Part shown: in pieces, positions 46,805 to 59,287 of the stretch | Layout of the letters: the number at the start of each line of letters is the position of its first letter | Position numbering within the stretch: position 1 is the stretch's first letter | Source of the DNA: Filobasidium wieringae | Lineage: Eukaryota > Basidiomycota > Tremellomycetes > Filobasidiales > Filobasidiaceae | Assembly (NCBI GenBank): GCA_001600055.1 | Contig: BCIV01000009.1 | Span: 372,001 to 436,000, forward strand | Direction of reading: 5' to 3' | Length of the DNA: 64,000 nt | Position numbers and translations under genes: made by a program | The notes under the pieces: model-generated | Databases searched by the model: none | What the model was told of the DNA's origin: nothing | What the model saw: only the letters and a program-made list of their open reading frames with translations

Positions 46805-49123
46805 TGTAACTGTTCTAAACGAATGTAACTGTTTGTGTTTTCAGGGTGCGGATGATCCACTAAGCCAAAGAGGTATAAATGTCTAGATCAAGTCTCGAGA
46901 AACGATTGATAGTGTGGATTGAACGGAAGATGATGGCGAGATTACTTTTGGAGATAATGCTCCATCACGTGACGGACTTGATCGCCGGTTCCGAGCGGGA
47001 AGTCTCGCCTCAGAAATTAGGCGTTTCAAAGAATCGGTTTCATCTTTGCTGCAAATGGACGTTCGCCTCGATGAACCAGCTACCAGAGGTGTTTAACCTG
47101 GGCGCTACTCGTATGTCAAGAGATAGCATGCTAATTTGAGGGTTGATCGAACAGTTCAGATATGGTCAACAGGTATGATTACAGGCACGGCATATTCGGA
47201 TCAGGCTGGCGGTCTTGATCGAACGCACAACTTCACTTGATATGCCGAGATCACTGCTGACCCGAGTCATTTCGTAACATTCAAGACGATTATCTTGAGG
47301 AGTTGGATACTGACGCGACCAAATCTGGATACACGTTTGCTGACGGGAGGATCGGAGGAGAACAGTTTCCAGATAAATCTGCTGTGTCCGCACCAATGTA
47401 CTGCTACATAGGATAAAAGATGTGTGTCGAATATGGAAATGAGGTCCAAATATGGAAGTCGATCATCTGGAGGGAGAATAACCATTCCGCTAGAGATAGC
47501 GCCTTAGAGTAACTTCTTCCTGAGGGCGTACACAATAACAAAAGCCAAATGCTCCGCGCCGCGACTCCTCAATCTACACGAGATCCGTTCAGTTGTATCA
47601 AACCGTTCATCTGCTCAGAGACCCTCTCATAGCATGCGAGACGAATGTGCTGATCGCGCATCCAGCTGTAAGGTGAGTCCTTGTACTTTCGTATCAAACA
47701 GAGTGGTCATTATTGCGGCACCTGGCTGTTACAGATTAGGCGCAGCTCTGCGCTTCGGCATCAAGAAGGCCATCCAGTTACTCAACTCTTCATGAGTCAG
47801 AGAGTCGCCCTCGGAGATTGAACGAATCGAGAAGGAAGGAGTGCGACTTATGGCTGAAGAGTGTGTGCGTTTCCACTTGGATTCAGGGGGAGCGGCCCCT
47901 GGTTCAGATTCAGAGCGAGGTTTGCAGGGCCATAGAAATGGCGGAGATTCATTTATTGGGCAGGAACATTGATGGAAATGACAGGGAGGTAGGACCGAGA
48001 GAGGAGTTGGTTGGGCCGCTGTAAATAAAGCTCATCTCACGGTAGAGTCAACGACATCCGTCTCTGCTAAACTCGATCGCGACCCAAATGTTGCTTCTGA
48101 AGCGGACCTTACCCCCGTCAGTTCGGCTGTGGTAGCCGTCCAGTAACATCTAGGTTCTTTTTCTGAAAATTTCTTTTCGGCCACATTTGCTCGTTCCTGT
48201 CCTCTAAGTTCTTTATGCATCTAAGTCTCTTCGAGCCCAGTTCTGAGGTATTTTCTTCGATCGGAAATGGCTGGAACAGCAACAGGGATTGCAGGTGGCG
48301 AAGTGATTGTAGGAATAGGATTACGAGGCAGTTAGTTTATTCGCAAGATCCGGTGATGCTGATTACCGTATGACTGTATTGAGGTTACAGAAAACCATCT
48401 TTTTTGATAAACATGCGTAAAATAAACGGTTAACCCTATGACCTGTCTAATAACCAGGTCATAGTTGACCACTCTGACTCCATTGACCCTCCTGATGGTA
48501 CACCAGAGATGTAGCCCAGAATGCCAGGTAATAAAGCCGCTTTCAGGGATCGGAGAGAGGGTTCTCAATAGGGCTTGTATGATGTGTGTTTCGAAATGAA
48601 TCACTCCCAGGCAGACATAGAGAGTAATTTTGTTGAAAGGATCTACCTCTATACACCACACTTGAGATCTGTGTAGCCTTCTTGTTGGAGAATAGGTGAA
48701 TATGCAGTGAGCTGTAGTTACCAACCATGCAGCAGTGACCAAAGATGTCTGGTGGAATAGCATCCCTAGTCCCAGTCATATTTAAGCATACAGCAGAAGA
48801 TCCTGCGGTTCGATCATAGGGTTTGGCGGTTGCAAGCGTGACGATACGAAGGCGAGCCTCGATAAAAAGTGATCACTCAGCTTTCAATCGATCTGTTCAT
48901 CGAATATGTAACATAGTCACTATACATCCCATCGTTCGTAATACTAAGAAAAGGTACAACCAGAATCTTTCTCTTTCGGTTTCGTTCTGTCGTTTCGTTC
49001 TATGTATCATGCGCTGTCAAAGTTCGTAGTGTGTCGGGGAAGTCGATTATGGAGATGAAGCAGATCATGACAGGAAAAGCTATACGGAAGCGGGGGTCTC
49101 GTTGGTGGAAGCAAAAAGTTGAA
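46805..49123. other. Unexplained 2.3 kb region
   Basis: The largest gap in the window. It starts at the NSA2 promoter and ends at the 3' end of the next minus-strand gene. It holds scattered ORFs without recognisable domains: 46879-47139 plus, 47818-48024 plus and 48332-48763 minus (143 aa, Trp/His/Ile-rich). A possible intron (GTGAGT near 47673 to CTGTTACAG near 47736) sits between open frames, but no start codon supports a full gene model. No repeats, tRNA or transposon parts were recognised. It may hold a non-coding RNA or an eroded gene. Confidence 0.4.
48332..48763 (-). CDS. Doubtful hypothetical ORF
   Basis: 143 codons beginning MLFHQTSLVTAAWLVTTAHC. The start is mildly hydrophobic and could pass as a signal peptide, but the rest has an unusual composition (many Ile, His, Trp, Arg) and no motif. 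It lies in the unexplained region with no clear splice partner. Probably non-coding. Confidence 0.15.
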   Translation of the reverse strand: MLFHQTSLVTAAWLVTTAHCIFTYSPTRRLHRSQVWCIEVDPFNKITLYVCLGVIHFETHIIQALLRTLSPIPESGFITWHSGLHLWCTIRRVNGVRVVNYDLVIRQVIGLTVYFTHVYQKRWFSVTSIQSYGNQHHRILRIN

Positions 49124-49940
49124 TTAAGACCGTTTCGTCCTGAATGACGTTTCGAATGATTTTGCCTGTGAATACAGCCAAAGATACTCAGTACCGTACT
49201 CCAAATGGACCTTATGTGAAGAAGAAAGACTTACAGCACGCTCTAACTCGCCCCAAGCTAACCCATCTACCCCGTTCAAAACGAGCACGAGCACACCCTC
49301 TCTCCTCCCATTCCCACCTTTCGTTCCGTTCCCTTGCACCCTCGCTAGTCCAGAATCACTCGGAGAAGTACCCAATGCGGTACAGGTGTAGGTCAAACTT
49401 TGGGGATTGAAGTTACTGATCAGAGGAGGAAGGTGGGATGGTCGGTTCGATAGAGTCGAGGGGGTAGGGAAGGTCAGGGGTATTGGGTGGAGGTAGATTC
49501 GACCTAGCTATAGACGGGCGGTTGTCAGTGTATAAAATCAGAGCTTGAAGGCACTGGGGTGTACACACATCGCACTCTATCTTCATTCCTTTCAGTTTAG
49601 GCTTTGTACCGTCCGTAGAATCCTCGTGCTGATCATAGAACCCATCGATCCCTATCAATTGCGACTTGACGATCCCTCTTAACATCCTATTGCGCTCCGG
49701 GGTAGGAATGTACGGCTCGTCCTCCTCTTCATCGTCGTCGTTCTCTTCTTCCTGATCGTCTACTTCATCCTCTCCGTCGTTATCGTCGGAAGTGGAAGGC
49801 CAATCTGTATCGGCGTTACTAGCAGCACAGAGGACCTGTCCATGAGCTAGTAAGATAAGAGCGGTATGTGGGCCTTGCAGTGATTGGTCCGAGATGACTG
49901 ATTGCAGTATTTTTCGGATATGTGATGGAACGAGAAACAT
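49124..49940 (-). CDS. Roadblock/LC7-like small protein, possible LAMTOR2/Ego-type subunit
   Basis: Three exons (49569-49940, 49235-49507, 49124-49165) give 228 aa, all junctions in phase 0. The N-terminus FLVPSHIRKILQSVISDQ and GPHTALILLAHGQVLCAAS resembles the first helix and strands of Roadblock/LC7 proteins such as LAMTOR2. A strongly acidic insert (DDNDGEDEVDDQEEENDDDE) follows. RNRMLRGIVKSQ, CDLGRIYLHPIPL and VLVLVLNGVDGLAWGELERA complete the fold. LAMTOR/EGO subunits anchor Rag GTPases on the vacuole or lysosome for TORC1 control. The acidic and Gly/Asn inserts make the match distant, so function is tentative. Confidence 0.55.
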
Positions 49941-50594
49941 ATCAAAGGCCGACCACTGTTTTATGATCAGTAGTCAGTAATAGAGTGATTAGTAGCTAGT
50001 AGCGAGCCGTAATGAGCGTTGGCTCAGCTACGTATTGGTGATTTGCCAGAGGAATTGTGGGCAAAAAGAATGCACAGCTTGCGAATCGAACCACGGCGTG
50101 CATCATCACAAGCAAAACATAGACATTTCACACAAGCTTTTCAAGCTGTTTTAGGGCAAAAAAGCGATCTGCAGGACTGGCGGGAGCAGTAAGAGTCTTT
50201 TGGGATATCAAAAAGCATAAATCACATAATGTGTCTAGCTCCCAAGAGCTCGCTAAGTGTGAACTATGAAAGATAAGCAGCCTTGGCGATCATATCTAAA
50301 CAACTGTGTTGGTCCGGAACCAAGAGCCACTTGCGAGATTGTTGTCCAGAACTCAGACTACTCAAATATTATTGAATGCAACATCCGTCAATACACGTCA
50401 TAAAATAGACACGTAATAAATACAGCTCCCGCCTATGACGCTCCGGGGTTTCGACAACATCTACACACCTGGACAAGCTCTCATCACGAACAGCTACACG
50501 TCTACCAACTAGCTACTGGCTACTGGCTAAACCATCAAAAGCACTTTCAACTTGCTAGACATACGATCATTACAGTCTGCCCCATCGGATTCCC
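49941..50594. promoter_or_regulatory. Divergent promoter region, Roadblock-like gene / SEY1
   Basis: 654 nt between divergent starts. It contains AT-rich and CT-rich leader sequence and a CTAGCTACTGGCTACTGGCTA tandem near 50510-50530. No gene recognised. Confidence 0.45.
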
Positions 50595-53500
50595 TTGAAT
50601 ACAGCCGCAACAAAGCCACACGTACATTCCCCTTTCATCCCACTCGATCACCACCTAACTCACATGAACCTCTCAATCGATCTAGCAAAAGACGCGCTTC
50701 AGAACCCATCGGCTGAGCTTTCCACAATCCTTAACGATCCTAAAGTCCCTCAGGAAGCCAAAGAAGCTATGCAAGCGGAAGGATTTAAGGGAGAGGGCAA
50801 GCAGAACGCACAGGGAGAAGGAAGGTTGCAGGTGGTCGATGAGAACCAGAAGTTTAGGTGAATAGCTGGATCGACCTGGGTTGTATACCATAAGGATAGG
50901 GAAGGAAAGGAGGCTGATCATCATGAAAACCTCTTTTGACGCTGCATTGTTTCCCGATCTTTTGCTTTTCTCGCCTTCACTCACGGTGACCGATAATCGA
51001 AAACAGCCCAAACCTATCCAAATACCTAGATAAATGGGGACTACTAGATAAAGGGTTCGCCTATGATGTAGTAGCCGTCTTCGGATCCCAATCTACTGGA
51101 AAAAGTCAGCCGTGTGTGCTTCATCGTGACGGGTTAACAGCTTTCTGATCTTGTCTTTCTGTGTGGATAGGTACTCTGCTAAATCGACTGTTCGGGACGA
51201 GTTTCGATGTGATGAGCGAATCGAGGAGACAACAAACGACCAAAGGTCCATCTTCTCCCCTCTTATTCAGTATCGATAACGATTCTCATTTCGTTTTAAC
51301 TTTCGGTTTTGCATCCCCGCAGGAATTTGGCTCTCCCCGTCGATCTACTCGCCTACGATTGTCATGGACGTTGAGGGAACGGATGGACGAGAAAGAGGCG
51401 AGGATCAGGATTTCGAGAGGAAGAGCGCTCTGTTCAGTTTAGCCGGTACGGAAGTCTTGTTGGTCAACCTTTGGTCAGTAAATTCGAGGAAACAGTGAAT
51501 CCCAGTGGAAAGCTGATGGATGAATGGATATCTCTTAAATGGCTGGGTATATAGGGAGCACCAAATCGGTCTTTATCAAGGAGCCAATATGGGACTCCTC
51601 AAGACGGTCTTTGAAGTCAATCTAGGTCTGTTCGGAGGCTCTGCACCTGGGGCTGAGAAGGATGGGAACGGAGCGGTTCGTGCGAAAGGGTAAGAGATTG
51701 CCTGAAATCTGACAAAAACGCAATGTGTTGATTCAGATTTCTCTCGATCCATTTTGTGGTCAGGCACGAGAAGACGTTGTTGATGTTTGTCATAAGAGAT
51801 TTCGTAGGAGGAACCCCTTTGGACAATCTGACTCAGACGTTGAGAGCGGATATGGAGAAGATCTGGGACGGCTTGTCTAAGGTTCGTTCTGCATCTACTG
51901 ATGATAATGTCGGTCAAGATTGGCTAATCCAAAATGTCGATGACGTGGTCGATAGCCGGATCATTTGTCTCATTCAAAACTCTCGGACTACTTTGATCTC
52001 ACCTTCGCCGCCTTGCCTCATAAGATTCTGATGCCTGAGAAATTCGAGGAAGCTGTCGTAGAGTTGAGGAAACGGTTCACCGATAGGGATAGGGAGGATT
52101 TCGTCTTCCGTCCTGCTTATCATAAGAGGATTCCCGCTGATGGAGTGGGATTCTATCTGGATGGGATTTGGGTTAGTTCAGGAGGATTGTTTTCTATTAT
52201 CCGTCAGGAAAGCTGACAATCATGGATCCACCCCATTATAGCAACAAGTTCTGACCAACAAGGATCTGGATCTTCCTACTCAACAGGAACTTTTGGCTCA
52301 GTTCAGATGTGACGAGATCGCTGCTGTTGTCCTGGAACAATTTAGCGAAGCTTTCAAGGGAGTTAGAAAACCTATCGATGCTGGATCCGTCATCGACGGA
52401 TTGGGTGGGATGATGGGCGACTGGAAAGCCACTGCTTTGGGCAAGTCCGTTTAGATTTATGGAATTATGGGCTGGCGTCTGATCGAGTCATTCATTTTCT
52501 TCACAGGCAAATTCGATAAAGACGCTTCGAGGTATCACCCCGCTGTTTACGGTCGAAAGCGTCAAGACGTTCTTAAAGCGATCGAAGTCTCTCTCACGCC
52601 ACTTTACCAGGGACAATTGAAGAACCTGCACAAGCGATTGCAGAGCGAGTACAAGACTGAGCTGGAGGCTGCGCTCAAGCGTGAAGGTAGCGACTTCGCT
52701 GCTGCCGACAAGGAGTGCCGGAGAAAGGCGGAGGAGACCTTCGTCCAGGGTGCTCAAGGTAAGCTTTGGTCGATTTGTCGGGTCGGTGGATGGTGATCTC
52801 ATTGCCAGTCATGACTTGAACAGAAATGGTACTCAAAGACACTACCTGGACTTATGACGACGAGTTCGCTATGCTGCGCCAGGATCTGCAGTCGATCGGC
52901 GACCAGTGTCGATCAGACGAGACGAAGAAAATGGTGAACGCTATCGAGGTCAGTTTGTCATCACTGATGTTTTGTTCAGTCGACTGATCGATATGATGTT
53001 TTCGGTAGAGGAACATCAAGAAACAGCTTGGCGAACCGGTGGAAGTCGCTCTCTCCAAACCTACCGAGAAGATGTGGGACAACCTCCTGATTACCTTCAA
53101 AACCATCCTTTCCAAATCAGAGTCGACTTATCTTAATCGAGCCCAGACCTTCAACTGCACGGAGGAAGAAAACACCCTGTCTCTCTCCATCCTGCGAAAG
53201 AGAGCTTGGTTGGCTCTGCATGGGAAGATCAGGGAACAACTTTCGGATCATGCCATTCTGGCCAAGTTGAGGGATCAGTTTGAAGATAGTTTCCGGTACG
53301 ATAGGCAGGGTGTTCCTCGGGTTTGGACTCCGGGTGATGATATCGATGGAGAGTTCCGGAAAGCCAAAGAACAGGTGGGTCGGAACGGAAGAAAGTCGTG
53401 GAGGAGTATCGTTGGAAGACTGACGCATCATTCTGACGGAACAGACCTTGGCCTTGATCCCTCTCTATTCCAAGATCACTCTGCACGATCCTGAAGCGAA

Positions 53501-54153
53501 ATTCGAGCTGCCAACGGAATCTGATCCCTCCGACCCAGATTCGGAGCTAGATTTCGAATCCTCTCTCCAAATCCTCTCTGGAACGAAATCTCTAGAATTA
53601 GAGAACAGGTTCAAGAAGGATGCCGACGCTTATTACGTCGAGGCCAAAAGGAGCGTGGTCTCTACCATGTCCCAGATCCCAAGTTGGGTTTACGGACTGC
53701 TTTTGGTTTTGGGAAGGAACGATATCAAGGGGATCTTACTGAACCCGCTGCAGATTGTTGTGGTCGCTATTTTGGGAGCTGCTGCGTGAGTTTGACCCCC
53801 TACGATATAATCACTGTAATCGAGTATTAGTTGCTGATTTGATCGGCCCGTGTAGGTACCTGCTTTATACGCTTGGGATGATGTCCCCTTTATTACGAAC
53901 AGGACGAGCCTTCTTCGACGAAGTGAGTATGGCCAATGATGGCACACTGCTCCTCATATTCTGATTAATCCTTCCGACTTTCTTTGCCTCGCAGTTCCAG
54001 AAGTTCGCCGTGGAAAAGCTGAGAGAAACTTTGAAGGAACCGGAAGCTACTCGAGTACCTGTGAACTCTTCGTCGAACAGGACGAATGCAGATCGGGGTG
54101 ACCGAACGAGCGATCTGAGACGAAAGGAGACGATCGAACTGCAAGAGTTGTAA
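50595..54153 (+). CDS. SEY1: Sey1/atlastin-type dynamin-like GTPase for ER fusion
   Basis: About 14 exons give roughly 870 aa. [21 protein letters not shown] leads into the P-loop [24 protein letters not shown], split by an intron inside the Walker motif. Switch I is RRQQTTKG, G3 is [12 protein letters not shown] and G4-like is [15 protein letters not shown] long helical bundle follows ([20 protein letters not shown]). A hairpin of two membrane helices spans [20 protein letters not shown]. The cytosolic tail ends KETIELQEL. Sey1 tethers and fuses tubular ER membranes after GTP hydrolysis. The start may be 50595 or the in-frame Met at 50664 ([12 protein letters not shown]). Confidence 0.92.
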
Positions 54154-54467
54154 ATTGATTGAAGCTGGTGTTGGTGGCATTGTATAGTCTTGATCATTGA
54201 TTGATGATTTCGGAATAACGAGAGGAATGGGGATGACGAATATGTTGATTAGGTGTGACAATCAGAATCTGCTTCCGCTTTCGATCGAGATAACAGATAT
54301 ATTATCATTCTGATTCCATTCTCAATCAGCTCAACCTCGAATCAAGAATTGGCATCCTCAATCCTGAATCATGGCAACCCTCTCATTACTACTACTTTCC
54401 CTCGAGTAGACCATCTTGACTTCGTCTTAAAGCCAGATCGTAACCTTTGGTCCTTGCGTTCACCTTG
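54154..54467. other. Intergenic: SEY1 3' flank and next promoter
   Basis: 314 nt between two plus-strand genes, with AATCAATTGATGATT-like AT-rich tracts and a CT-rich leader. Nothing else recognised. Confidence 0.4.
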
Positions 54468-56287
54468 ATGTCCTTACAAGATATCCCTCCACCCTCGAGG
54501 TCATCGACTCCACCAAGCATATCACGCTCCTCCGTCGAACGAAGCAGAAACTCCACAACACGTTCGATCTCTCCCGCAAATTGGCTGATGGGGTCGGTAT
54601 CGAGAAGCAGAACTCCTCAAAGCAACAGCCGAGTTGGGCTGGGGAATGGGAATGATCATTTCGCTGGAACGTGGGAAAGTCCTGTAGGTGCAAAGGCTCA
54701 GTAAGCGTCCAATTGACGGCAATCGAACGGTAAAGTTTGTACTAATACAACTACACTTGCCACAGGTTCATCACGGTCTCCAGTACTTCCCCAGGTCGAC
54801 CCGTTGCTCATAGGAAGAACAATAAACAACCGGAACCTAATCCCCTTTCTCCTGCTACGAATTCCCTACTGTCCGCTCTAGAATTCGACACTGTTAGATA
54901 TTCAAACTCCAAATCTCCACCTCTCGCTCCTCCTTCACCTCATACTCCATCTCGGTATCGAAATGCTTCGATCTCCAGCTACGAGACGCATAGTCCTAGC
55001 CCCGGAAGTACTCTCGGAAGGTCATCCTCCGGTAGACCTCACCACACTCCAGCGCACAATACGAGCCGTGACGATCTAGCCGATGACACTTCCATCAATG
55101 AGATTCAACAGGATCCTAGGTCAATTCTGACTGAAGAAGCACATGTCGTTTCGCAACCTTCTCTAGCTAACATGATGGAGATGCTGGAACAAGGACCTAC
55201 TCCTATTCCCTTACCTGAATCCCCTGGACTACCTGTTCTTCGGACAGAACCTAATAGACCTGTAGCGCCACTAACCGTATGGGTTGCAGGTAGAAACGGT
55301 TTGTTCAATCCACCCGAGAGCCTCAGCCCGCCGCCGAATGATTCTCGGCAAGGCTCTCCAGTGAAAGACGACCCCTTCCTTGTCACTTCATGGGGAACTT
55401 TCGGAAACTCTTCGCGGTCGAGGGTTTCATATCCCCTACATGCCAGATCGATGGGAAGCGACGAATCCGCTGGGTCATTAGAGGATAGCCTGCATGAAGC
55501 AGGCATTTTGAACGGCCTAGACGATGTGAGGCTGGGATCACCGCTCAGTAAGGACAGCAGCACAAAACTGGAAAGTTCCGCGGAGAAAACCCCAAACTCA
55601 GAAAGTCCAGGAAGCCCTGAGCTTTCCAAAGAATCGGAATCGGTTAGTTCACAAAGTTCTGTTTCGTTCCCTCGACAAGAAGGGTCGCCCATTCAGCAGA
55701 AAGAAAAGAAATCGGTTCAGCTGGATGAGCATGAGCTAGGGCCGGCTGCAGATTTCGCTAAGAGAGAGGACGGATTGGTATCTATCTTGAAAAAGACCCT
55801 CGAGCCGACACCGTTCAAGCTTGTCCAGCACAAAGAGGTTGTGCCCAAACCCGTCAACTCTCGCAAACAATGGGAAGGTCACGAACAGGTGGTTTTGGCA
55901 TCGGCATCTTACATGAACGACCGAGCCCTGACTCTATCATCTGGCACGACATCGTTGCCAAGAATCCTTCGACCACGATTGCGCGTCAACTTTGCTTGGG
56001 ATGACATGTCCATCCCGTCAGCGATCACCTTTACCCCTATCCAAGCTAGTACGATGGTCCCGACACCTTCGTATGGCGTTGGTTCAGAAAGGGTCCCCGC
56101 GCCACCGAGGCCCAGAGTTTCGTCTTTGAATTGGGCAGCGGGCATGGCTGCTGGAATAGCCTATAGGACCGCTTATGATGGTGCCACAGGGCTTGCGAAC
56201 TATGGGATGAGCTATGTCCCCGAGAGATTACGACCGAAACAAACTCGAGGGCACTCATACTCCGGATCAACTCGCTCAAGACGATAG
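54468..56287 (+). CDS. Ser/Pro-rich disordered protein of unknown function
   Basis: Two exons joined near 54702 and 54766 (AKAQ/FITVSSTSPGRP) give about 585 aa. Most is Ser/Pro/Arg-rich and predicted disordered, with many SP and TP sites (e.g. SRTPQSNSRV, SPSPGSTLGRSSSGRP), suggesting heavy phosphorylation. Near the C-terminus LPRILRPRLRVNFAWDDM and SAITFTPIQAS look more ordered, followed by WAAGMAAGIAYRTAYDG, a weakly hydrophobic Ala/Gly helix. The end is basic (STRSRR). No family recognised; exon 2 continues open well upstream of the first Met at 55172. Confidence 0.65.
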
Positions 56288-56470
56288 CGCGCAAGTTTTC
56301 CGACATGGTGGGAACATAGATAGTGGGCCATTGCCCAATCGCGATACAACTAGACGCGAAATCGATACACTGTATGAAACAAAATACAACTGGGGTTCGT
56401 GATAATGTACGATACAGTTAAGCATATACCCGATTTTATGTAAGACGAGACCATATGGAACCGCTTGACG

Positions 56471-59287
56471 TCAGTTTCGCGCTTTCATGAGCATCTTGAA
56501 CACGTCCTTTGTCTTTCCAGGTTTATCTTTCGTTTTGTGTTTGGAACTTCGACTAGATGCAGGTTTGTCTGCAACAACCTTGCTTCTCTTCCCTGGGCGT
56601 ACACCGCTTTTCTCAAGACAGTCGTCGATATGGTCCTTCATCCGGGTAACGTCTTTCTGGGTAGAGAAAGACTTTTGACATACTGGACAAAGGACTTCGA
56701 TGTCGGAGTCGCTTTCCTCGTCTATAGTCAGAATCTCTTCCTCGGCTGGTCCTCGCTTTCTCTTTGCAACGGCTTCCGCCACGACATCCAAGCCGGCAAG
56801 AGGTTTTTCTGCTTCAGGGTCCGACAATAGGTCCGGCAATTCAGGAGTGTCTTCGTCTTCGCCTACATCTGTAAAGTCGATAAGGTCCGAAGACTTGGTG
56901 GATTTTCTGGGAGAATCCTTGAAATACTGTTGCGTGTAACTCAATTCAGTTCAAAGATGGCATTGACCCTTTAGACAAACAAACCTTCTGAATTCCTGTA
57001 TCAGCGGCACGCATGTCCTTCAGATGGGTCATCCTAATGCCAAGCAACCTAATCTTGATCGGCAACTCCTTCATTATGAGTGACCTAGCAAGCTTTAGTA
57101 GCACACAAGCCATGGTCAGCTCGGATGATAGTCGAGATGAGCTAGTTGCTCACAGGGAGAATCTCTTCTGCTTTATCGATGTATCGGGGAGCACCACATT
57201 GCCGAGTAAAAACTATTCATTAATGGTCAGCGATCTTCTCAAGCTTGCAGAAATAGATATTTGAGCTTACTCTCGTATGAGTGCAGCTAGGGATCAACAT
57301 GGGTATGAGCACGATTATGCCAAGGCAAATCTTACCCTCCGTCACTCACCTTGTATTTCACTACCACAGTCCTACCAGAAAACCCTGTTCTCTTCAGGTC
57401 TTCTTCCAAGTTTTGAGCTATCTCGGCTAGACATTGCAAGATATCCTCGTCCTTGCTCTTCTCGCGGAACGTTCTGTGGAGATTGACCGAAGTGAGGATC
57501 TTCGTCGCTTTAGTGCACGAGGTTCTATCATACCTTTCGCAACCAACGCTCTTCCTATCTTCTCTCTTGCCAGGGTCAATAACGTTATTGCCCAGGCCCA
57601 AGTATGCTTTCCTGTCGCCGAAAATTCAATCTCATGACAAGATAGTTATTATCGCCTTAACTCACATCATGAAGTTGAAACCTATGTACTTGTCCATGAG
57701 ACGTATGACACCTCGATGTCGGTAGATATCTCCGCATACCTGTAGAGAAGTAATTAGGCGAGACTCCTTGAACAATCGACCGCTACCTTACTTTGACGCC
57801 CATACTGGCTGCATATCTCTCTGCTACGCGTCCAATCCCAGGTATGCGTCTGATTGGTAGATCGCTCATAAACTCCCTAATTGCCTTCCCCTCGAAGGCC
57901 AACTCATACTGGCCGTTAGGTTTGTTTTTGTCTGAGCAGATCTTGGCTAGCATCGTATTAGGTGCAATACCTGCTGATATAGTTAGACCAGTTCGAGCTT
58001 CAACCTCCGCACGAAGTTTCGAAACGACTTCGGCAGCTGTCATGTCATATGAAGACATGTATGGCGTGATGCTAGGGGACCGTCAGTCGCGCATAAGGTT
58101 GATTTAGCTTGCCAGACTCACTTCAAGTAGCCTTCGTCCATTCCAGCCATGGCCATGTTCTCATCAAACTATACGGGCAGAACAGGTAAGATTGGCGAGT
58201 GCGTTCGCGTGAACCTGTATCTTACCTCTAGCAAAACCTCTTTGACTTGTTTTGACGCTTCACTGTAAGCTGCAAAGTCTGGCTTCACGCTACATCTAAT
58301 CGCATTGAGACACAGAAATCTCTCCACATACTTCCGTCGTTTGGCTTACGATAATAGATGCGGGCATAATTTCTTGGCCACAAACCCTGCCATTCCCGAT
58401 CTACAGCCGAATGCTCTAGCTTCATACTGTAGATGCGGTTTCCGATCAGGCTTAGATACTCCAGAAAAGGGTGGGGAAAGCTCACCGATGCCGTGGTCAA
58501 GACTCCTGAACCCACGCCGAAGGCTTTGCCTTTCAAGCTTGGATCCTTTTTCACTTCCACATTTGCATACTGAACCCAATATATTATCTCAGCTTCTCAG
58601 TCATGTGTTTCCGAACTTATTTAAAAGTGCACGTACAAACGCATCCATATCAACGTGTACGATGTACTGGGTAAGATCCCTCTTAGCTTCGAGCTCCGCC
58701 AACTGACACAATAAGATCTCTTGAGATATAGTCAACAACAAGCATATCGGGACACTGACGACTTCATTTGCCTGTCGTTCTAGTCTTTCCATATCTGCGT
58801 TTCTTACCAGCTGATCTTTCTATGGATTGAACATTGTATCAAGACTTTAACAATGTTTACCGAAACATCAAGTACTGACAAGCTACTCACAAGTTTCACC
58901 AATTGCTCTATCTTCTTGCCCAGGGCTCTGTCCTTTTCGACCTCTCTCAGATAAAACTTAGAGTTCTTGCTTGCTTCAGCTATAATCCGTTCCACCTCTA
59001 CGGACGACAATCAGAAGTCAGTTCATATTCTTTGTATTCCATTCTAAGTATTCTCTTCTGACCTTTCGGATCCCTTGTCAGGCCTGATGGGACAGGACAG
59101 GGTTTTAGCCAATCTGAACGTGATCGGACAAACAAGATTACTCACCACTTTTCATCACGCTTTGTCCAGCCAAATAACGCCTGAAATCATCCTCCTTCTT
59201 TTGAGTAGCAGACACAGGCTGCTCAGCTTCCCCTTGAGCAGTGACTGATGTTTGCCGAGAAGTTGAAGCTTTGACCGTGGCGTCCAT
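56471..59287 (-). CDS. POLK: DNA polymerase kappa (Y-family, DinB type)
   Basis: Many small exons. It starts MDATVKASTSRQTSVT. The N-clasp is EVERIIAEASKNSKFYLREV, then DLTQYIVHVDMDAF/YANVEV (catalytic DxD region split by an intron). GVLTTAS/YEARAFGCRSGMAGFVAKK is the Pol kappa fingers motif. The palm second motif reads FDENMAMAGMDEGYLK, with catalytic Asp-Glu but Gly where Ala is usual. ISAGIAPNTMLAKICSDKN and IRRIPGIGRVAERY (HhH) follow, then the little finger. The C-terminus has a UBZ4 zinc finger (CPVCQKSF...RMKDHIDDC) for ubiquitinated PCNA. It performs translesion synthesis and extends mismatched ends. It converges on the Ser/Pro-rich gene (183 nt). Confidence 0.9.

Noticed and set aside
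47540..47815. Spliced small gene with the frame ...LLRDPLIACETNVLIAHPAVR joined to LGAALRFGIKKAIQ
   Set aside because: The frame has a stop upstream and no ATG, the other phases are also open across the same intron, and no domain is recognised. Left as part of the unexplained region.
48805..48822. Possible tRNA B-box (GGTTCGATCAT)
   Set aside because: It lacks the closing CC and no acceptor stem or A-box could be paired around it.
49144..49410. Plus ORF opposite the Roadblock-like gene
   Set aside because: The minus-strand three-exon model in phase 0 with VLVLVLNGVDGLAWG explains the sequence better.
55105..55692. Minus ORF of 195 codons opposite the Ser/Pro-rich gene
   Set aside because: Antisense shadow of a Ser/Pro-rich frame; no splice or start context and no motif.
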